A stretch of 64,000 nucleotides of DNA. Origin: Microlunatus speluncae (GTDB lineage Bacteria; Actinomycetota; Actinomycetes; Propionibacteriales; Propionibacteriaceae). Below are positions 7,247-16,520 of this stretch, in pieces. The translations under genes were made by a program, and so were the position numbers. The notes under the pieces were generated by a model, which worked only from the letters and a program-made list of their open reading frames with translations, ran no database searches and was not told the origin of the DNA. The stretch covers positions 620,001 through 684,000 of the forward strand of contig NZ_VKCZ01000019.1 of assembly GCF_009299835.1 (NCBI RefSeq), in the 5' to 3' direction. Position 1 is the first letter of the stretch; each line of letters opens with the position of its first letter.

Positions 7247-9853
7247 TTACGGCTTTCCACTCCCGGCAGCCAGCCACTTGGCAGCCTGCTTTCTGGCCTC
7301 GGCCCGATTGTGTACGCCGAGCTTCGCCAACACAGCGGCAACGTGATTGCTGGCGGTTCGTACGGAGATCACCAGCCGTTCGGCGATCTCCGCGTCGGTC
7401 ACGCCTGCGGCAAGCAACTGCAGGACTTCGTACTGCCGAGACGTCAGTCCCTGGGGGTTTGACCGGGTGCTGACGACAGGACCGCGTGGCACGGAGCTGA
7501 CGCCGTGCTGCCGCAGCTTCCGCCGAACCAGCTGGGCCAGCGGACGTGCGCCCAACGCATGGAGGACGTCGAGAGCCGCGAGTTGATCTTGTGGATCCGG
7601 GCTCTCGCTCAACGCCAGCGCGGACTCGTACCGGTAACCCGCCGCGCCCCATCGCTCGGCAGCCTCCTGCCATCGCCCGGCGATCAACAACTCGTACGGG
7701 CTGTCGATCCCGAAGGGCTGAACCGGATGACCGGCCTTGGTCAACCAGAAGGCCAGCTCGGGCCAGGGCCAGCTGGACCGGATCCGTAGCCGTCGGGCCT
7801 CCTCGTACGGTTCGGCGGCGATGTCCGGGATGGCCCCGAGATCTCCCCGGAGCCAGGCGTCCTCGGCGCTCGCGGCGGCCGCGTAGCCGATCCACAGGGT
7901 CTCGCCGATCCGATGGCTGAGTTCCAGCGCCGAGGAGAGGACCGCGGTGGCCTCGGGGTCGCCGGTCCGGGCCTTGACCCGGCCCAGAACGGTGAGGGCG
8001 GGGCAGCGGAAGTGCGCTCTGGGACCGATCGCGTGGCCCGCGGTGCGGGCCGCCTCGGCCCACGCGCCCTGAGCGGTCAGGGCCGTGCCACGGATGATGT
8101 AGAGCATGTCGAGCCAGCCGAACTGCTCGGTCCGTTCGGCGAGCTCGAGTCCGGCCGCGACGTACGGCTCGGCGTCACCGGCCCAGAAGTTGTCGATCAG
8201 GTTCCAGGCGAGATAGACGTAGGTCCGGCAGGCGTCCTCGACCGCACCCGTCTCGAGCGCGATCCGCAGCGCTTCGTGCAGAACATCCGTGGCCCCCGGT
8301 TCCCCCAACTGCCAGCGCGATGCGCCGATGGTGGTCAGCGCGTGGGCGACCGTGGCCTGATCGCCCGTGGCCCGGGCCATGGCGACCGCACGTTCGGCAC
8401 CCTGCTGAGCCTCGATCGCCTTGTGCGCAAGGATGTCGAGTTGGGACTGGTGGCTGTAGGCGCGAGCCAGCTCCCGGGACGTGCCGAGCCGGTCGAGGAC
8501 CGCGATCGCCTTCGCGATGGTCTGTTCGGCGGCTTGCCGATTGCCGTCCCACCACTGCATCCGGGCCAGCCAGCTGAGGCCCTGGCCCACGGCGAGATGA
8601 TCTTGCAGCGACTGGCGGAGTTCGATCGCGGTCAACTGGGCCGACACGGCCTCGGCGCCGTCGCCGACGACGTAGGACTCGACGGCATACTCCTCCAGCA
8701 GCCGAGCGTGCTCGTCCCGGGACAGACCGTCGGCGTACTCCAACGCGGCGCGGTAGTGCGTGCCGGCCTCGCGATGGGCGCCGCTGACGGCCGCGTCCTG
8801 GGCGGCGATCGGCGCAAACCGGAGGATGGCTTCCCGATCGCCGGCCGCCGACGCGTGATGGACCACATGCGCGACATCCGAACCCGAATGGCTGATCAAC
8901 GCCGTCAGGACGACCCGGTTGAGCTCGGCCCGTCGGATTCCGGACAGCGAATCGGCGACCGCGCGCCGGGCGAGTTCGTGGCGGAACGACACCCGCTGCG
9001 GCGTCACTGTCAGCAGGCCTGCCTCCTCGGCCTCGGCCAGAGTGAGCAGCCCACCGGGGATGATCTCGTCCACCAACCACCGGTCGATCGCTGACGGGAT
9101 GACGGCGAGCTGCTGCACTGCGGCCCGACCGGACGCCGGCAGGCGTCGCAGCCGGTCCTGGACCGAGTCGACCACGGTCGGCGGGACGTGCCCGATCGAG
9201 CCTGACGCCAGCAGTTCGCTGACGAAGAACGGGCTACCGGCGGTGACCTCGTACAGCTCGTCGGGGTCCAGGGAACTGCCGGCCGCCAGTTCCCGGACCG
9301 CGGCGGCCGACAGCCGGCTCAGCGGCATCCTCCGGCATCGGTCACTTCCGCCGGCGGCCACCAGCAGCTGCTGGAGCGAGGGACCGATGGGCACCTCGTC
9401 GTCGCGGTAGGTCAGCATCAGGACGGCCGGCAGCTCCCCGATTCGCCGCGCGAGATAGCGCAGCACATCCAAGGTCGCTTCATCGGCCCAGTGGATGTCC
9501 TCCACAGCGAGCAGGGTCGGCCGGTCGCGGTGCTGGAGCTCGGCCAGCAGGGCGGTCAGCAAGCGATCGCGGTCAGTTCCGCTCTCGAGCGCTGCGGCGA
9601 GGCCAGCGCTCACGCTGCCGACGAGGTCTCGGAACGGCCCGAGCGTGCGCGGTGTCCCCAGATCGTCACAGCGGCCGACCAGCATGCGGCCGCTGGCAGG
9701 CATCCGAGCCCGCATGGCCTCGACCAGTCGCGACTTGCCGATCCCGGCCTCACCGAAGACCAGGACGACATGACCGAGGCCGGTGGCCGCCTGCCCGACG
9801 AGGTGCGTGAGATCGACCAACTCACGGTCTCGTTCGACGAGTCGGCGGTCCAT
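7247..9853 (-). CDS. LuxR-family regulator with AAA ATPase domain (LAL type)
   Basis: The 868-residue protein starts with a P-loop (VFGEAGIGKSRLVEAM, about residues 33-48) and a Walker B-like LLAVEDIHWADE, continues through long helical TPR/MalT-like repeats rich in alanine, and ends in a LuxR helix-turn-helix: LTSRQYEVLQLLAAGVTDAE then VISVRTASNHVAAVLAKLGV. Such LAL regulators bind ATP and an inducer and activate neighbouring operons. The start at 9853 (MDRRLVERDRELVDL) is the usual LAL start; an upstream extension to 9982 is arginine/serine-rich. The hydrolase and methyltransferase genes downstream on the same strand are likely targets. Confidence 0.9.
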   Translation of the reverse strand: MDRRLVERDRELVDLTHLVGQAATGLGHVVLVFGEAGIGKSRLVEAMRARMPASGRMLVGRCDDLGTPRTLGPFRDLVGSVSAGLAAALESGTDRDRLLTALLAELQHRDRPTLLAVEDIHWADEATLDVLRYLARRIGELPAVLMLTYRDDEVPIGPSLQQLLVAAGGSDRCRRMPLSRLSAAAVRELAAGSSLDPDELYEVTAGSPFFVSELLASGSIGHVPPTVVDSVQDRLRRLPASGRAAVQQLAVIPSAIDRWLVDEIIPGGLLTLAEAEEAGLLTVTPQRVSFRHELARRAVADSLSGIRRAELNRVVLTALISHSGSDVAHVVHHASAAGDREAILRFAPIAAQDAAVSGAHREAGTHYRAALEYADGLSRDEHARLLEEYAVESYVVGDGAEAVSAQLTAIELRQSLQDHLAVGQGLSWLARMQWWDGNRQAAEQTIAKAIAVLDRLGTSRELARAYSHQSQLDILAHKAIEAQQGAERAVAMARATGDQATVAHALTTIGASRWQLGEPGATDVLHEALRIALETGAVEDACRTYVYLAWNLIDNFWAGDAEPYVAAGLELAERTEQFGWLDMLYIIRGTALTAQGAWAEAARTAGHAIGPRAHFRCPALTVLGRVKARTGDPEATAVLSSALELSHRIGETLWIGYAAAASAEDAWLRGDLGAIPDIAAEPYEEARRLRIRSSWPWPELAFWLTKAGHPVQPFGIDSPYELLIAGRWQEAAERWGAAGYRYESALALSESPDPQDQLAALDVLHALGARPLAQLVRRKLRQHGVSSVPRGPVVSTRSNPQGLTSRQYEVLQLLAAGVTDAEIAERLVISVRTASNHVAAVLAKLGVHNRAEARKQAAKWLAAGSGKP

Positions 9854-9935
9854 CCCCAGATGCTCGCACGACCACCGAACCTTCTCAGCCCGCCGCCGTG
9901 GTCGAGGCGGCGTTGTCGTAGCTCGGTCGAGGGCG

Positions 9936-10475
9936 TCAGGTGACGATGAAGTTGGTCGAGTCCACCCGGTTGGCGGCGCCACAATGCGGGCACCGTACGA
10001 GGGTCAGATCGCGATAACGGACCCCGTCCAACCAGGTCCGCTCGCACCTGCCGCACGCGACCTCGACGATGAAGTTGTCGGCGCGACCGGTGGCGGCCAG
10101 TTCGATGCCGTAGACGCCGTTGATCAGCGTGAGGATCTCGGCCGTGGTCTCGGCACTCGCCGGGTCGAACTGCCAGGGTCGAAGCTTCTCGAGGTAGAGG
10201 CCTTCGATGTCGGCCCCCCAGACGCCGTCGGGCGTTTGCACCACCACGTAAAAGAGCTCTTGATCGATCTTGCGCTCACGCAGCCACGCCTTGGCCTTCT
10301 CGGCGTCGGTCCCGTTCCACTGCTCGTACGTGCCTTCGGCTTGACGATTCGTGCCGATCTGGGTCAACCCCGCATCGGCGAGACCGCGCTCCCACTCCTG
10401 CAGCGCCTCGTTGGTTGCGAAGATCATGTACTTGTCGACTTTCGGCGGCTTCGGCCGCCGGCGGAAGAATGGCAT
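9936..10475 (-). CDS. Hypothetical protein with C-terminal zinc ribbon
   Basis: The 179-residue protein begins with a basic MPFFRRRPKPPKVDK. The middle EALQEWERGLADAGLTQIGT is of unknown fold, and the end carries two cysteine pairs, VACGRCERTW and VRCPHCGAAN, forming a probable zinc ribbon at residues about 140-165. It could bind nucleic acid or a protein partner. No known family is recognised. It lies upstream of the LuxR gene on the same strand, with 82 bases between its stop and the LuxR start. Confidence 0.72.
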   Translation of the reverse strand: MPFFRRRPKPPKVDKYMIFATNEALQEWERGLADAGLTQIGTNRQAEGTYEQWNGTDAEKAKAWLRERKIDQELFYVVVQTPDGVWGADIEGLYLEKLRPWQFDPASAETTAEILTLINGVYGIELAATGRADNFIVEVACGRCERTWLDGVRYRDLTLVRCPHCGAANRVDSTNFIVT

Positions 10476-11039
10476 CTCAGCTCCCGAGCCGTTGAGGTCA
10501 TCCTCATTCTAATCTCGGGTCGTAGGTTCAGCCGGACGTCCTGATCAAGATCGACAACGTCGGCCCAGGAGTCCGCGCCCGGCAACAGTGGCGGCCCTAA
10601 GGCAGAAGGTGGTTCAGTTGATGACGCGGACACGCACCCCGGCCGCAGTATGCGCGATCATCCTCCTCACCGGATCGGCGGGGGTATCGCCAACGCCAGC
10701 GACGTCGACCCGGTCTACCAGGGATGCGGAGCAGCGTCGCTGGCCTACCTCGTGCCAGAGTCCTGACTGGGCTCCGTAACGGCTTCAGGCCACGAGTCGG
10801 CAGCATGCGACGGTTGGTACCGGTCTACCCTCACAGTCACAGTCGATGAGCCCGAGGCGCCGGCCTGGCCTTCGACGCGTGGGATGCGGCCGCACCTTGT
10901 GCGGACCGGTGACCGGAAATCCAGCATTCGTTCCCAGAACGAGTCCGTTGGGGCCCGTTGCGCCGAACCCTTGCTGGATTTCGGTCACCGCCACCTCCGT
11001 CCGACCTGGAGTTGAGGGGTAGTCCTAGCCCATCGCCGG
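10476..11039. other. Intergenic region, 564 bases, without a supported gene
   Basis: A short plus-strand frame from 10621 has a hydrophobic start (AAVCAIILLTG) but becomes arginine/serine-rich. The next frame carries ANASDVDPVYQGCGAASLAY and stops, so this may be a tiny decayed secreted-protein gene. No ribosome binding site supports either. Nothing else is recognised. Confidence 0.4.
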
Positions 11040-12095
11040 TTACGGACGGGCTTCGTACACCTGGTTGAACGGCGACTCGGCGGCCCGACGGAAGGTGCCG
11101 AAGCCGGCGTCGAGAGCGAGTTCGCGGATGGCGGGCTCGCCGGCCTGTGCCCCGAGCGCGTACCCGCCTTCCTGGGAGAGGGCGTTCGGCAGGCACAGGA
11201 AGGTGGAGAAGGAATAGTAGAGGCGCCCGATCGGGTTGAGATTGTCGCCCACGGTGTCGCCGGCGAACGGCTCGACGATCATCCAGGTTCCACGCGGCGC
11301 GAGCGCCGCACGGATCTGCCGGGCCGCGCGGAGCGGATCACCCAGATCGTGCAGACAGTCGAAGGTGGTCACGAGGTCGTACGGACCTCCGCCGAAGGTC
11401 GCGGCCGAGTCGACCTCGAACTGCACCCGGTCCGTGAGCCCGGCCTCCGCCGCCCGCTTGCGGGCTGCCTCGATCGAGTCGCCGTGGGAGTCGAAGCCGT
11501 GGAAGGTCGAGTGCGGAAAGGCCTGCGCCATCAGGATGGTCGACGCGCCGTACCCACAGCCGACGTCGGCGACCCGGGCACCGTTGATCAACTTCTGCCG
11601 CCCGTCGGTGAGCCGGGGAATCCACTCCGACACGAGGTTCTGGACGTACCCGGGGCGGAAGGACAACTCGCAGCCGGCGAAGACCTCCGGGTCCTGCTCG
11701 TGCCAGGAGATGCCGGCGCCGGTGCGGAACGACTCGGCGACCTGCGGCTCGGCCCGGAGCGCACCGAGGGCGAGCCGGAACGTGCCCGGCAGATACACCG
11801 GTCCGTCGGGGTTGGTGAGTGCGAACGCCTGCTCCTCGGTCATCGAGTAGCTGCCAGATTCGGCGTCGTACTCGACGTAGCCGCCGGCGGCCTGGCCGCG
11901 CAGCCATTCCTCGACGTAGCGCGGCGCGGTATCGGTCATCGCCGCGAGCCGCTCCGGTGACACCGGTCCGGCGGCGAGAGCGCGGTAGAGGCCGAGCCGA
12001 TCGCCGACGACGATGTTGCCGGCCGCGATCGTCGCGGCGGCGTCGGAGACGCAGCGGTCGAGGAATTCGAAGAGTCGTGCCTCGTCCAAAGCCAT
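11040..12095 (-). CDS. SAM-dependent methyltransferase with N-terminal winged helix
   Basis: The 351-residue protein has an N-terminal helical/winged-helix part (residues 1-100, including LAAMTDTAPRYVEEWLRGQA) and a Rossmann methyltransferase core with motif I RVADVGCGYGAST (about 174-186), FHGFDSHGDS, and TTFDCLHDLGDP. This arrangement is typical of O-methyltransferase-like enzymes. Start 12095 is supported by GAAGGAG about 8 bases upstream. It is divergent from the SARP-hydrolase gene, and the 244-base gap contains a matched pair of operator-like sequences, so the SARP protein or another regulator probably controls this enzyme. The substrate is unknown. Confidence 0.87.
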   Translation of the reverse strand: MALDEARLFEFLDRCVSDAAATIAAGNIVVGDRLGLYRALAAGPVSPERLAAMTDTAPRYVEEWLRGQAAGGYVEYDAESGSYSMTEEQAFALTNPDGPVYLPGTFRLALGALRAEPQVAESFRTGAGISWHEQDPEVFAGCELSFRPGYVQNLVSEWIPRLTDGRQKLINGARVADVGCGYGASTILMAQAFPHSTFHGFDSHGDSIEAARKRAAEAGLTDRVQFEVDSAATFGGGPYDLVTTFDCLHDLGDPLRAARQIRAALAPRGTWMIVEPFAGDTVGDNLNPIGRLYYSFSTFLCLPNALSQEGGYALGAQAGEPAIRELALDAGFGTFRRAAESPFNQVYEARP

Positions 12096-12162
12096 GATCT
12101 TGGCTCCTTCTTGAGTGATAGATGTTGGCACCGTTTCTACGTGGGCCGGCATCCGAGTTCGT

Positions 12163-12277
12163 GAGCAATCGATACTCAGATCGCGGCGACGGGTGCTCAC
12201 CTTTCAGGGGGAATCGACGCAGGGGCATCGGGCCAGGACTTGAGCAGGATCGGGCGAGATCTGAGTAGTGATTGCTC
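12163..12277. promoter_or_regulatory. Pair of inverted 20-bp operators in the divergent promoter
   Basis: The arm at 12163-12182 and the reverse complement of the arm at 12258-12277 both match GAGCAATCNNTACTCAGATC, differing only at the two N positions. Each arm contains an imperfect palindrome of the form TGAGYA-N5-TRCTCA. They lie between the methyltransferase and the SARP-hydrolase genes, separated by 75 bases, which fits two dimers controlling both promoters. The binding protein is not identified; the SARP protein is the nearest candidate. Confidence 0.7.
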
Positions 12278-12339
12278 AGGGAGTACGCCCCTGTCGCCGC
12301 GACGCTGGGGACCACTGTGACCTGAATGGGGGATTTGGC

Positions 12340-14064
12340 ATGTGGTACGGCATCTTGGGGCCGCTGGAAGTTGCCCGGGACGGACATTCGATCTCGGTGG
12401 GTGGCCCGCAGCAGCAGGTGTTGCTCGGCGTGCTGTTGCTGAACGCGAACACGCCGGTGCCGGCCGATCGGCTGATCGATCACCTCTGGGGCGACGGCGC
12501 ACCGTCGAGTGCGCGCCGGCTGCTGCACGGCTGTGTCGCAAGTCTGCGCCGGACCCTGGTCGGCGGGACCGGCGAGCCATCGCCGCTCGCTCGCCAAGGA
12601 CCGGGTTACGTGCTCCGGGTCCGTGCCGAGGAGCTGGACCGGAGCAGGTTCGCCGAGCTCGTCGACGCGGCGCGGGAGTCGAGCGGCGACCGTTCTCGGG
12701 CCGGCTGGGAGCACCGTTCCTCGTTGTTGCGGGAGGCGCTGGCGTACTGGCGCGGACCCGTACTCGACGGAGTCGCGCTCGACGGCTGCCTGCCCGAGAC
12801 GATCGCGCTGGAGGAGCGCAGGCTCCGGGTTCTGGAGCAACGGGTCGAGGCGGACCTGATCCTTGGCCGGCACGCCGAGGTGGTGCCCGAACTGCAAGTG
12901 CTGGCGCGCCTGCATCCACTGCGGGAACATCCCCGGAAGCTGTTGATGGCGGCGTTGGCCCGATGTGGTCGGCAGGGCGACGCCCTGGCGTCGTTCCGTG
13001 ATCTTCGTACGGCCCTGATGGACGAACTCGGCGTGGAACCGTCGACCTCGGTCCAGGAGCTGCACCAGCAGATCCTGAGCGGCGAGGCGGTGCTCGACGG
13101 AGGCGCACTCGAAAGTGATCATGCGGTGATCGAGCTGGCCGCTCCGCACCACGAACTCGGGCCCCGACCGGTCGGGGCGCGGCATCCGTCCCCGGCGCTG
13201 GGGGAGCAGGTGGTTCGCTACGCCATGATCGAGGGCCGCACTGTCGCGTGGTCCGCAGTCGGCAATGGTCCGCCGCTGATCTTCGCCGGCTGGTGCTTCA
13301 GCCAGCTCGAGCTGGATTGGCGCAACACGGCCTTCCAGCGGTTCGTCCGGGAGTTCGCCGAGCAGCACACCGTGATCCGGTACGACCGGCTGGGATCGGG
13401 GCTGTCCGATCCCGGCTCGCCGGCGCGCTCGCTGGCCGAGGAGGTTGAGGTGCTGGGCGCGGTGGTCGATGCGGTGACCGCGGTGCTGGGCGATCCCGGA
13501 GCACCGGTCGGACTCTTCGGGTACTCCAGCGGCGGATGCGTCGCCAGTGCCTACGCCGCGACGCGGCCCGACCGAGTGGACCGGCTCGTCCTGTTCGGCG
13601 CGTACGCCTTCGGTGGCCGGATCGCGTCACCGCGGACCCGGGACGCGTTGCTCAGAGTCGTCGGATCGCACCGGGGCCTCGGCTCGCACATCCTGGCCAG
13701 CATCCTGCTTCCCGGCCAGTCGGTGGCCGAACGCGACGAGTTCGCCCGCTGCCAGCGCGCGTCCAGCAACCCGGAACGCGCTGTGCAAGCGCTCGCGGCT
13801 GCCTTCGCGTTCGACGGGCGCCCGCAACTCGCGCAGATCCGTGCCGCGTCCCTCGTCGTCCATCGCCGGGCCGATCGCGCGGTGCCGGTCGTGCTCGGCC
13901 AGGAACTCGCAAGCCGGATCCCGGGCGCCGCGTTCGTACCCCTCGACGGGGTCGACCACCTGCCGTGGTCCGGTGACCAGAGGACCCCCGCGGAGTTGGC
14001 GATCGACTTCCTCGACCCCGAGTCGGCCGCAGCAATCACCCCACGCGGCCGCCACGTCGCCTGA
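12340..14064 (+). CDS. SARP (BTAD) regulator fused to an alpha/beta hydrolase
   Basis: The 574-residue protein starts with an OmpR-like winged helix (MWYGILGPLEVARDG ... ADRLIDHLWGDGAPSSARRL), then the helical BTAD domain to about residue 245, which ends in a typical LGVEPSTSVQELHQQIL. Residues about 290-565 form an alpha/beta hydrolase with AGWCFSQLELDW, IRYDRLGSGLSD, nucleophile elbow GYSSGG, acid near VVHRRADRAVP and base in GVDHLPW. The hydrolase half may sense or turn over a small ligand that controls DNA binding. The start at 12340 has GGGGGA nine bases upstream and yields a complete winged helix. It is divergent from the methyltransferase with paired operators between them. Confidence 0.88.
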   Translation: MWYGILGPLEVARDGHSISVGGPQQQVLLGVLLLNANTPVPADRLIDHLWGDGAPSSARRLLHGCVASLRRTLVGGTGEPSPLARQGPGYVLRVRAEELDRSRFAELVDAARESSGDRSRAGWEHRSSLLREALAYWRGPVLDGVALDGCLPETIALEERRLRVLEQRVEADLILGRHAEVVPELQVLARLHPLREHPRKLLMAALARCGRQGDALASFRDLRTALMDELGVEPSTSVQELHQQILSGEAVLDGGALESDHAVIELAAPHHELGPRPVGARHPSPALGEQVVRYAMIEGRTVAWSAVGNGPPLIFAGWCFSQLELDWRNTAFQRFVREFAEQHTVIRYDRLGSGLSDPGSPARSLAEEVEVLGAVVDAVTAVLGDPGAPVGLFGYSSGGCVASAYAATRPDRVDRLVLFGAYAFGGRIASPRTRDALLRVVGSHRGLGSHILASILLPGQSVAERDEFARCQRASSNPERAVQALAAAFAFDGRPQLAQIRAASLVVHRRADRAVPVVLGQELASRIPGAAFVPLDGVDHLPWSGDQRTPAELAIDFLDPESAAAITPRGRHVA

Positions 14065-14190
14065 CGTGGGGTTGCTCGTCCACTTTCCTGACAGCATTCG
14101 CCGAGCCGGCCGGGTCAGTCTTCGATGACCAAGATCAACCGAGGGGCCGCGCTGCAAGCGTCGGCCCGGGCAAAGACCGGAGTTGGACTG

Positions 14191-14523
14191 ATGCAGTGGT
14201 GGGAAGTCGAGCAGATGCGTTTGTCGGAGAAATCAGCTGATCGGAGGCGCAAGCCGTGGTGGGCGTCGATGGTGATGGCGGCTGCCACGGCTCTTCTGCT
14301 AGTGGTGTCGGCCGTGGTGGTGGTGTCCGGAGCTGATCAACCGGACCACGACGATCCGCTCTGGGAGTACGAGGTCCAGCCAGCCTGCTTGTCCGGGTCG
14401 CCGGATTGCGATCCTGCCTGCACGGTCGAGGGAATGCCGGGCTACGACGTCAGTGTCACGCGGCGGCAGCTCGGAACGGATCAGGAATGGGTGTTCTGGC
14501 GCAGAGAATGCCTCGCATGGTGA
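14191..14523 (+). CDS. Small membrane-anchored hypothetical protein
   Basis: The 110-residue protein has a short basic cytoplasmic part (RLSEKSADRRRKPWW), one transmembrane helix (MVMAAATALLLVVSAVVVVS) and a cysteine-containing external part with four Cys (CLSGSPDCDPAC ... RREC), probably two disulfides. The start at 14191 has a GGAG upstream; a start at 14125 is also open. Function unknown. It precedes the small ATPase gene by 40 bases on the same strand. Confidence 0.6.
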   Translation: MQWWEVEQMRLSEKSADRRRKPWWASMVMAAATALLLVVSAVVVVSGADQPDHDDPLWEYEVQPACLSGSPDCDPACTVEGMPGYDVSVTRRQLGTDQEWVFWRRECLAW

Positions 14524-14563
14524 CGCAGACCGCCGGCTACGTCGGCAAGCCGGACTTCTGATC

Positions 14564-15106
14564 ATGCGACGCTACGTGCTCACCGGCACTCCGGGCGCGG
14601 GCAAGACGTCCATTCTGCGAGGTCTGGGCGAGCTGGGCTACGAGGTCGTCGACGAGGCGGCCACTTCGGTCATCGCACGTGCACAGTCGCTGGGGGAGGA
14701 TCGGCCGTGGACCCGGGAGTCCCTTATCGACGAGGTGATCGCCTTGCAACACCAGCGGCAGGTGCGGGCCAACGGGGAGATTCAGGTGTTCGACCGATCT
14801 CCAGTCTGTACTCACGCGCTCACCAGCTACCTCGGGTGGCCGGTGTCCCGGATGTTGGCTGCTGAGCTCGAACGGATCGCCGCGGATGCGGTCTATGAGC
14901 GGCAGGTGTTCTTCGTCCGCAACCTGGGATTCGTCGAGCCGACCGCTGCTCGTCGGATCAGTTTCGAGGAATCGCTGGACTTCGAGAAGATCCACGAAGC
15001 AAGCTACCGGGCCTTCGGCTACGAACTCATCGACATCCCCGCCCGGGACGTGGCTGATCGCGTGGCTGCGGTGAGCGCCGGTATCGCGCGTTTCGGGCGC
15101 AGCTGA
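14564..15106 (+). CDS. AAA-type ATPase/kinase-like P-loop protein
   Basis: The 180-residue protein begins with the P-loop YVLTGTPGAGKTSILRGL (about residues 4-21), followed by YEVVDEAATSVIARA and an FDRSPVC acidic strand. This layout is characteristic of the small AAA_28/kinase-like ATPases that phosphorylate or sense nucleotides. It has no membrane segment. The start at 14564 is chosen because the P-loop begins at once; the longer frame from 14453 overlaps the preceding gene. Substrate unknown. Confidence 0.8.
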   Translation: MRRYVLTGTPGAGKTSILRGLGELGYEVVDEAATSVIARAQSLGEDRPWTRESLIDEVIALQHQRQVRANGEIQVFDRSPVCTHALTSYLGWPVSRMLAAELERIAADAVYERQVFFVRNLGFVEPTAARRISFEESLDFEKIHEASYRAFGYELIDIPARDVADRVAAVSAGIARFGRS

Positions 15107-15416
15107 GCCTAGCCCGCTTGTTCCGTGCCAACTCTGGTGACCCAGGTGGAGAAGCGCGAAAGTGCCTGTGCTGTAAGGGAAACTTCGACTTGTCTAGGAT
15201 CGGGGATCCTTAACAGACGGGCACATTCGAACCGCCCGAGGTATCCGGACAACCCGGGGCGGTTCACCCCCGAATGGTGCCACAGAAGGTTCATCGTCCG
15301 TGAAATGGGTACTCGAGAGCCATGGACGTCCTGCCAAGGCGTCGGGCTTAGCCTTTCGATTTTGTGCTGCCCCGGTCCCCGGTAGCGCCACCTGAGCGAG
15401 ACGAGGGCGGTGCATC
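15107..15416. other. Intergenic region, 310 bases
   Basis: No gene is supported. The only structure seen is a 9-bp inverted repeat, GAACCGCCC (15229-15237) with GGGCGGTTC (15257-15265), around a 19-base loop, which could be a weak terminator or regulatory hairpin. Confidence 0.4.
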
Positions 15417-15848
15417 ATGGCAGAAGTAGTTGAGGTTCTGGACCGGCAAACGGCGGCTTTGACTCTGTGCGACGCCCACGGCCGGTCACTGCTCACACTG
15501 GCGATCACGGTGACGGGGAACCGTAAGGTTGCTGAACGGCTGACCGTGCGGGCCATCGTTGAGTTGTCCGGTCAGCCCGACCTGTGCGAACGCCTCGAGT
15601 TGGCGGAGCAACGCCGCGAACTGTGCCGGGCCGTGTTCCACCAAGCTGCCGCGTTCCGTTCACGCACTCGCCCTGACCCGGAGTTACCGGCGCCCGTACG
15701 TCGGCTTCGGAACGTGCCGGCGTTGAATCGGCTCGCCGTGTTGTTGTGCGTGTTCGGCGGTCACACCCTGCGTCAGCTAGCCGATCTGTTGGAGCTGCCC
15801 GAGCTGGACGCGGCCCACCTCCTGCGCGACGGCCTGCAGCGGATATAA
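15417..15848 (+). CDS. Degenerate sigma-70-like (ECF-like) protein
   Basis: The 143-residue protein has a region 2-like helix (SLLTLAITVTGNRKVAERLT, then VRAIVEL) and a region 4-like helix-turn-helix (LNRLAVLLCVFGGHTLRQLA followed by DLLELPELDAAHLL). The acidic VTQD/E-type core-binding motif of true ECF sigma factors is missing and the recognition helix is atypical. It may act as a regulator that binds core polymerase or another sigma factor and not as a working sigma factor. It is followed at once by an ANTAR remnant. No other family is recognised. Confidence 0.65.
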   Translation: MAEVVEVLDRQTAALTLCDAHGRSLLTLAITVTGNRKVAERLTVRAIVELSGQPDLCERLELAEQRRELCRAVFHQAAAFRSRTRPDPELPAPVRRLRNVPALNRLAVLLCVFGGHTLRQLADLLELPELDAAHLLRDGLQRI

Positions 15849-15870
15849 CAAACCGACCTCCGAACTCCAA

Positions 15871-16011
15871 ACGGCGAACGTCGGCCTGCTGAAGCCGAAT
15901 CAAGTGTTCGCGGTGCTGGCCCGGGTGTCGCAGAGCGAGAATCGCAAACTGGCCGACATCGCCCGCGAACTGGTGATCACTCGCCGCACGACCGGCATCC
16001 CTACCGAGTAA
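15871..16011 (+). pseudogene. Remnant of an ANTAR-domain (RNA-binding) regulator
   Basis: An open stretch without its own start reads LLKPNQVFAVLARVSQSENR then KLADIARELVITRRTTG, ending in TAA at 16009. ANTAR domains, which bind paired hexaloop RNA hairpins to cause antitermination, end in a closely similar helix (AFxLLxxxSQxxNRKLxxIAxxxV). The upstream GAF and the first ANTAR helices are absent, so this is a C-terminal fragment of a lost gene. Confidence 0.7.
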
Positions 16012-16163
16012 CAGAATTTTTCGTGTCGGCGATCTGGACTCGAGCGGGTACGAACCGTTCGTCGGGACGGTTTGTGATCGGAGCGGGCCGGGTACGGCTC
16101 AGGATGTCCGTCGCTCGACGTGGTTGGGCCGAGGAGCCCGATCGCAGGCGCAGGAGGAACGAA

Positions 16164-16520
16164 ATGTTCGATGCAGATGACATCCGTGACTGGCTCGGCG
16201 AGCACGTTGTTGACGACCAGGGGTCCAAGATCGGCACCCTGGAAGGGATCTACTACGACACCGCGACCGACGTGCCCACCTTCGCCACGATCAAAGTCGG
16301 GCTTCCCGGCGGCGGACGGCTTGTTTTCGTGCCGCTGGACGGCGCACGAGTTGCACCCAAACATGTCCGCGTCCGGACCGATAAGAAGACGGCCAAGAAC
16401 GCACCGGCAATCGACACTGACGGCGAACTCGACTCCGCCACCGAACCAGCTCTGTTCGCTCACTACGGCCTCGACTACCAGGCCGGGTCCTCCGGTGAGC
16501 GCCGCCTCGGACGCCGGTAA
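16164..16520 (+). CDS. PRC-barrel domain protein
   Basis: The 118-residue protein has a single PRC barrel (VVDDQGSKIGTLEGIYYDTA ... PTFATIKVGL ... LVFVPLDGARV) spanning about residues 10-75, followed by an acidic tail (DTDGELDSATEPALFAHYGL). In actinobacteria such proteins are common in stress-related gene clusters; the domain is a small protein-interaction or RNA-processing module. Start 16164 is marked by AGGAGG seven bases upstream and replaces a longer frame from 16023. No operon partner is obvious. Confidence 0.85.
   Translation: MFDADDIRDWLGEHVVDDQGSKIGTLEGIYYDTATDVPTFATIKVGLPGGGRLVFVPLDGARVAPKHVRVRTDKKTAKNAPAIDTDGELDSATEPALFAHYGLDYQAGSSGERRLGRR

Noticed and set aside
10588..10779. Small secreted protein on the plus strand
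   Set aside because: The hydrophobic start has no ribosome binding site and the frame turns Arg/Ser-rich; kept only as a possible relic.
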